A model generated the notes under the pieces. That model had not been told where the DNA came from. It ran no database searches and was given only the letters and a program-made list of their open reading frames with translations. From Bacteroidia bacterium (GTDB taxonomy: Bacteria; Bacteroidota; Bacteroidia; Bacteroidales; GCA-2748055), in NCBI GenBank assembly GCA_004525825.1, contig SPBY01000205.1, positions 1 through 6,050 of the forward strand: a stretch of DNA of 6,050 bases. Direction: 5' to 3'. Within the stretch, counting starts at the first letter, position 1, and the number at the start of each line of letters is the position of its first letter. Positions 5,138-6,050 of the stretch are shown in pieces. The position numbers were made by a program, and so were the translations under genes.

Positions 5138-6050
5138 CATAACGCATACGTAAATCCCAGCATCACCCTGAACCTGTAAGAAGGATAATTGTTGTAGAGG
5201 TAGTATTTCTGGGCTGCCAGGTTATTAAAACGGGCCCAGAAGCTCAGCAGCTTGCTGTAGCGGTACTCCAGTCCCAGGTTGGCATCGAAGGTGAAGGGAA
5301 GAGTTTCCTCGGTGGCCGGGTCGAAGTTTTCGTAATACCTGGCACCTATGGCGTAGACACCTGCATCGATCAGGATTTTATCGCCAATGTTGTATCGGGC
5401 CTGGAACCTGATGTCGAAGGTAGGTTTGTTCCAGGGCCGGTCCAGGTCCACCATGGTTATGTAGCTGTAATAGTTCCCCTGGAGGAAGAACTTCCAGGCA
5501 TCGCTGGGACGAATGGTCAGTTCTCCATGAAGATTGCCCAGGGTCACATCGTCGTAGACCACCCTGAACTGATTCATCAGGGGATTGCTGTCGTCATTGA
5601 CATAGAAATAAGCATCGTCGATGATGGAGTAGCTGGCCTTCAGATTGTAGGCGATGGCATCCGAGAAACGTCCCTTCAAGCCAAAGTAGCCAATCAGCTT
5701 GTGATCGGTGGGTTTGACGGTCAGACCGGGCACCACATAGGGATTGTCCTCCACAATGTGGCGAGATCCGTAGGACTCCAGATAGCCATCCACACCGAAA
5801 TAGGGAACAATGACCTCTTTCACCATGTTGAACTGGAAGGATCCACGGGGATAAAAACGGAAGATCAGGACATTGTTTGAAATCACGTAGTGTGTATTTA
5901 CTCCGGCGGTAAATCTCCATTGAGAGGAACCTTTGGATATTCTCGGGTTGATCCAGAAGTGGGTCTGGTTTCCGATGGCAGTGTCCCAATCGGGAGAACG
6001 GCCATAAAATTTTCCACCCAGCTCACCTGCAATATCCACCACGTTGAGCG
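5137..6050 (-). CDS. Outer-membrane beta-barrel protein, TonB-dependent-receptor-like C-terminal part
   Basis: About 300 C-terminal residues of a larger protein; the frame is open to the right edge. The GTG at 6042 sits inside a strand-like run (LNVVDIAGELGGKFYG) and is unlikely to be the true start. The sequence is rich in Tyr, Phe, Trp and Asn, with many alternating amphipathic strands and turns such as DDSNP and DPATEE. This is the pattern of an outer-membrane beta barrel. The end, with SFWARFNNLAAQKYYLYNNYP then strand RFRVMLGFTYAL, resembles the last strands of Bacteroidota TonB-dependent receptors ('NNL..QKY...YP'). The final residue is Leu rather than the usual Phe. No plug domain, signal peptide or TonB box can be judged, because they would lie outside. 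The substrate is unknown; a non-TonB barrel family is possible. It is convergent with the four-helix-bundle gene. Confidence 0.75.
   Translation of the reverse strand, partial: LNVVDIAGELGGKFYGRSPDWDTAIGNQTHFWINPRISKGSSQWRFTAGVNTHYVISNNVLIFRFYPRGSFQFNMVKEVIVPYFGVDGYLESYGSRHIVEDNPYVVPGLTVKPTDHKLIGYFGLKGRFSDAIAYNLKASYSIIDDAYFYVNDDSNPLMNQFRVVYDDVTLGNLHGELTIRPSDAWKFFLQGNYYSYITMVDLDRPWNKPTFDIRFQARYNIGDKILIDAGVYAIGARYYENFDPATEETLPFTFDANLGLEYRYSKLLSFWARFNNLAAQKYYLYNNYPSYRFRVMLGFTYAL

Noticed and set aside
5594..5989. Second minus-strand frame inside the outer-membrane gene
   Set aside because: It lies in an alternative frame of the barrel gene; the barrel frame has the clear strand pattern and a normal C-terminus.

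Overview
The window looks like chromosomal DNA from a member of the Bacteroidota, probably Bacteroidales or a relative. Three things point there. The gyrase B sequence has the form usual in that phylum. The right-hand gene encodes an outer-membrane barrel of the Bacteroidota TonB-receptor type. Shine-Dalgarno sequences are mostly weak. Most of the window has roughly half G+C; one small gene (4728-5081) is clearly more AT-rich, about 37% by hand count.

Layout, left to right. (1) 1-1709, minus strand: gyrB, with its last ~80 codons beyond the left edge. (2) 1710-2019: an AT-rich intergenic stretch that should hold the gyrB promoter and leader. (3) 2020-4642, minus strand: a compact three-gene operon, transcribed in the order ABC-type ATPase (390 aa), TOPRIM-like/DUF4276-like protein (237 aa), AlkD-type HEAT-repeat DNA glycosylase (239 aa), with gaps of only 5 and 11 bases. 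(4) About 4650-5124: a small AT-rich cassette. It carries a plus-strand four-helix-bundle gene (23S rRNA intervening-sequence protein family), four tandem copies of an 8-base unit at its left end, and inverted near-copies of that unit at its right end. (5) 5137-6050, minus strand: the C-terminal part of an outer-membrane beta-barrel protein, truncated by the right edge.

The most interesting part is the three-gene operon. An ABC/OLD-like ATPase paired with a small separate TOPRIM protein is the architecture of several known phage-defence systems (PARIS, AbiL/RloAB-like, OLD-like). Here the pair is followed at 11 bases by a DNA glycosylase that keeps all the AlkD active-site positions. A working hypothesis is a defence or DNA-damage surveillance module: the ATPase senses, the TOPRIM protein cuts, and the glycosylase either attacks modified DNA or repairs host lesions. 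This is inference; the sequence proves only the gene families and their tight linkage. The four-helix-bundle cassette sits directly upstream of the operon, so its 8-base repeats occupy the ATPase leader and may have altered its expression.
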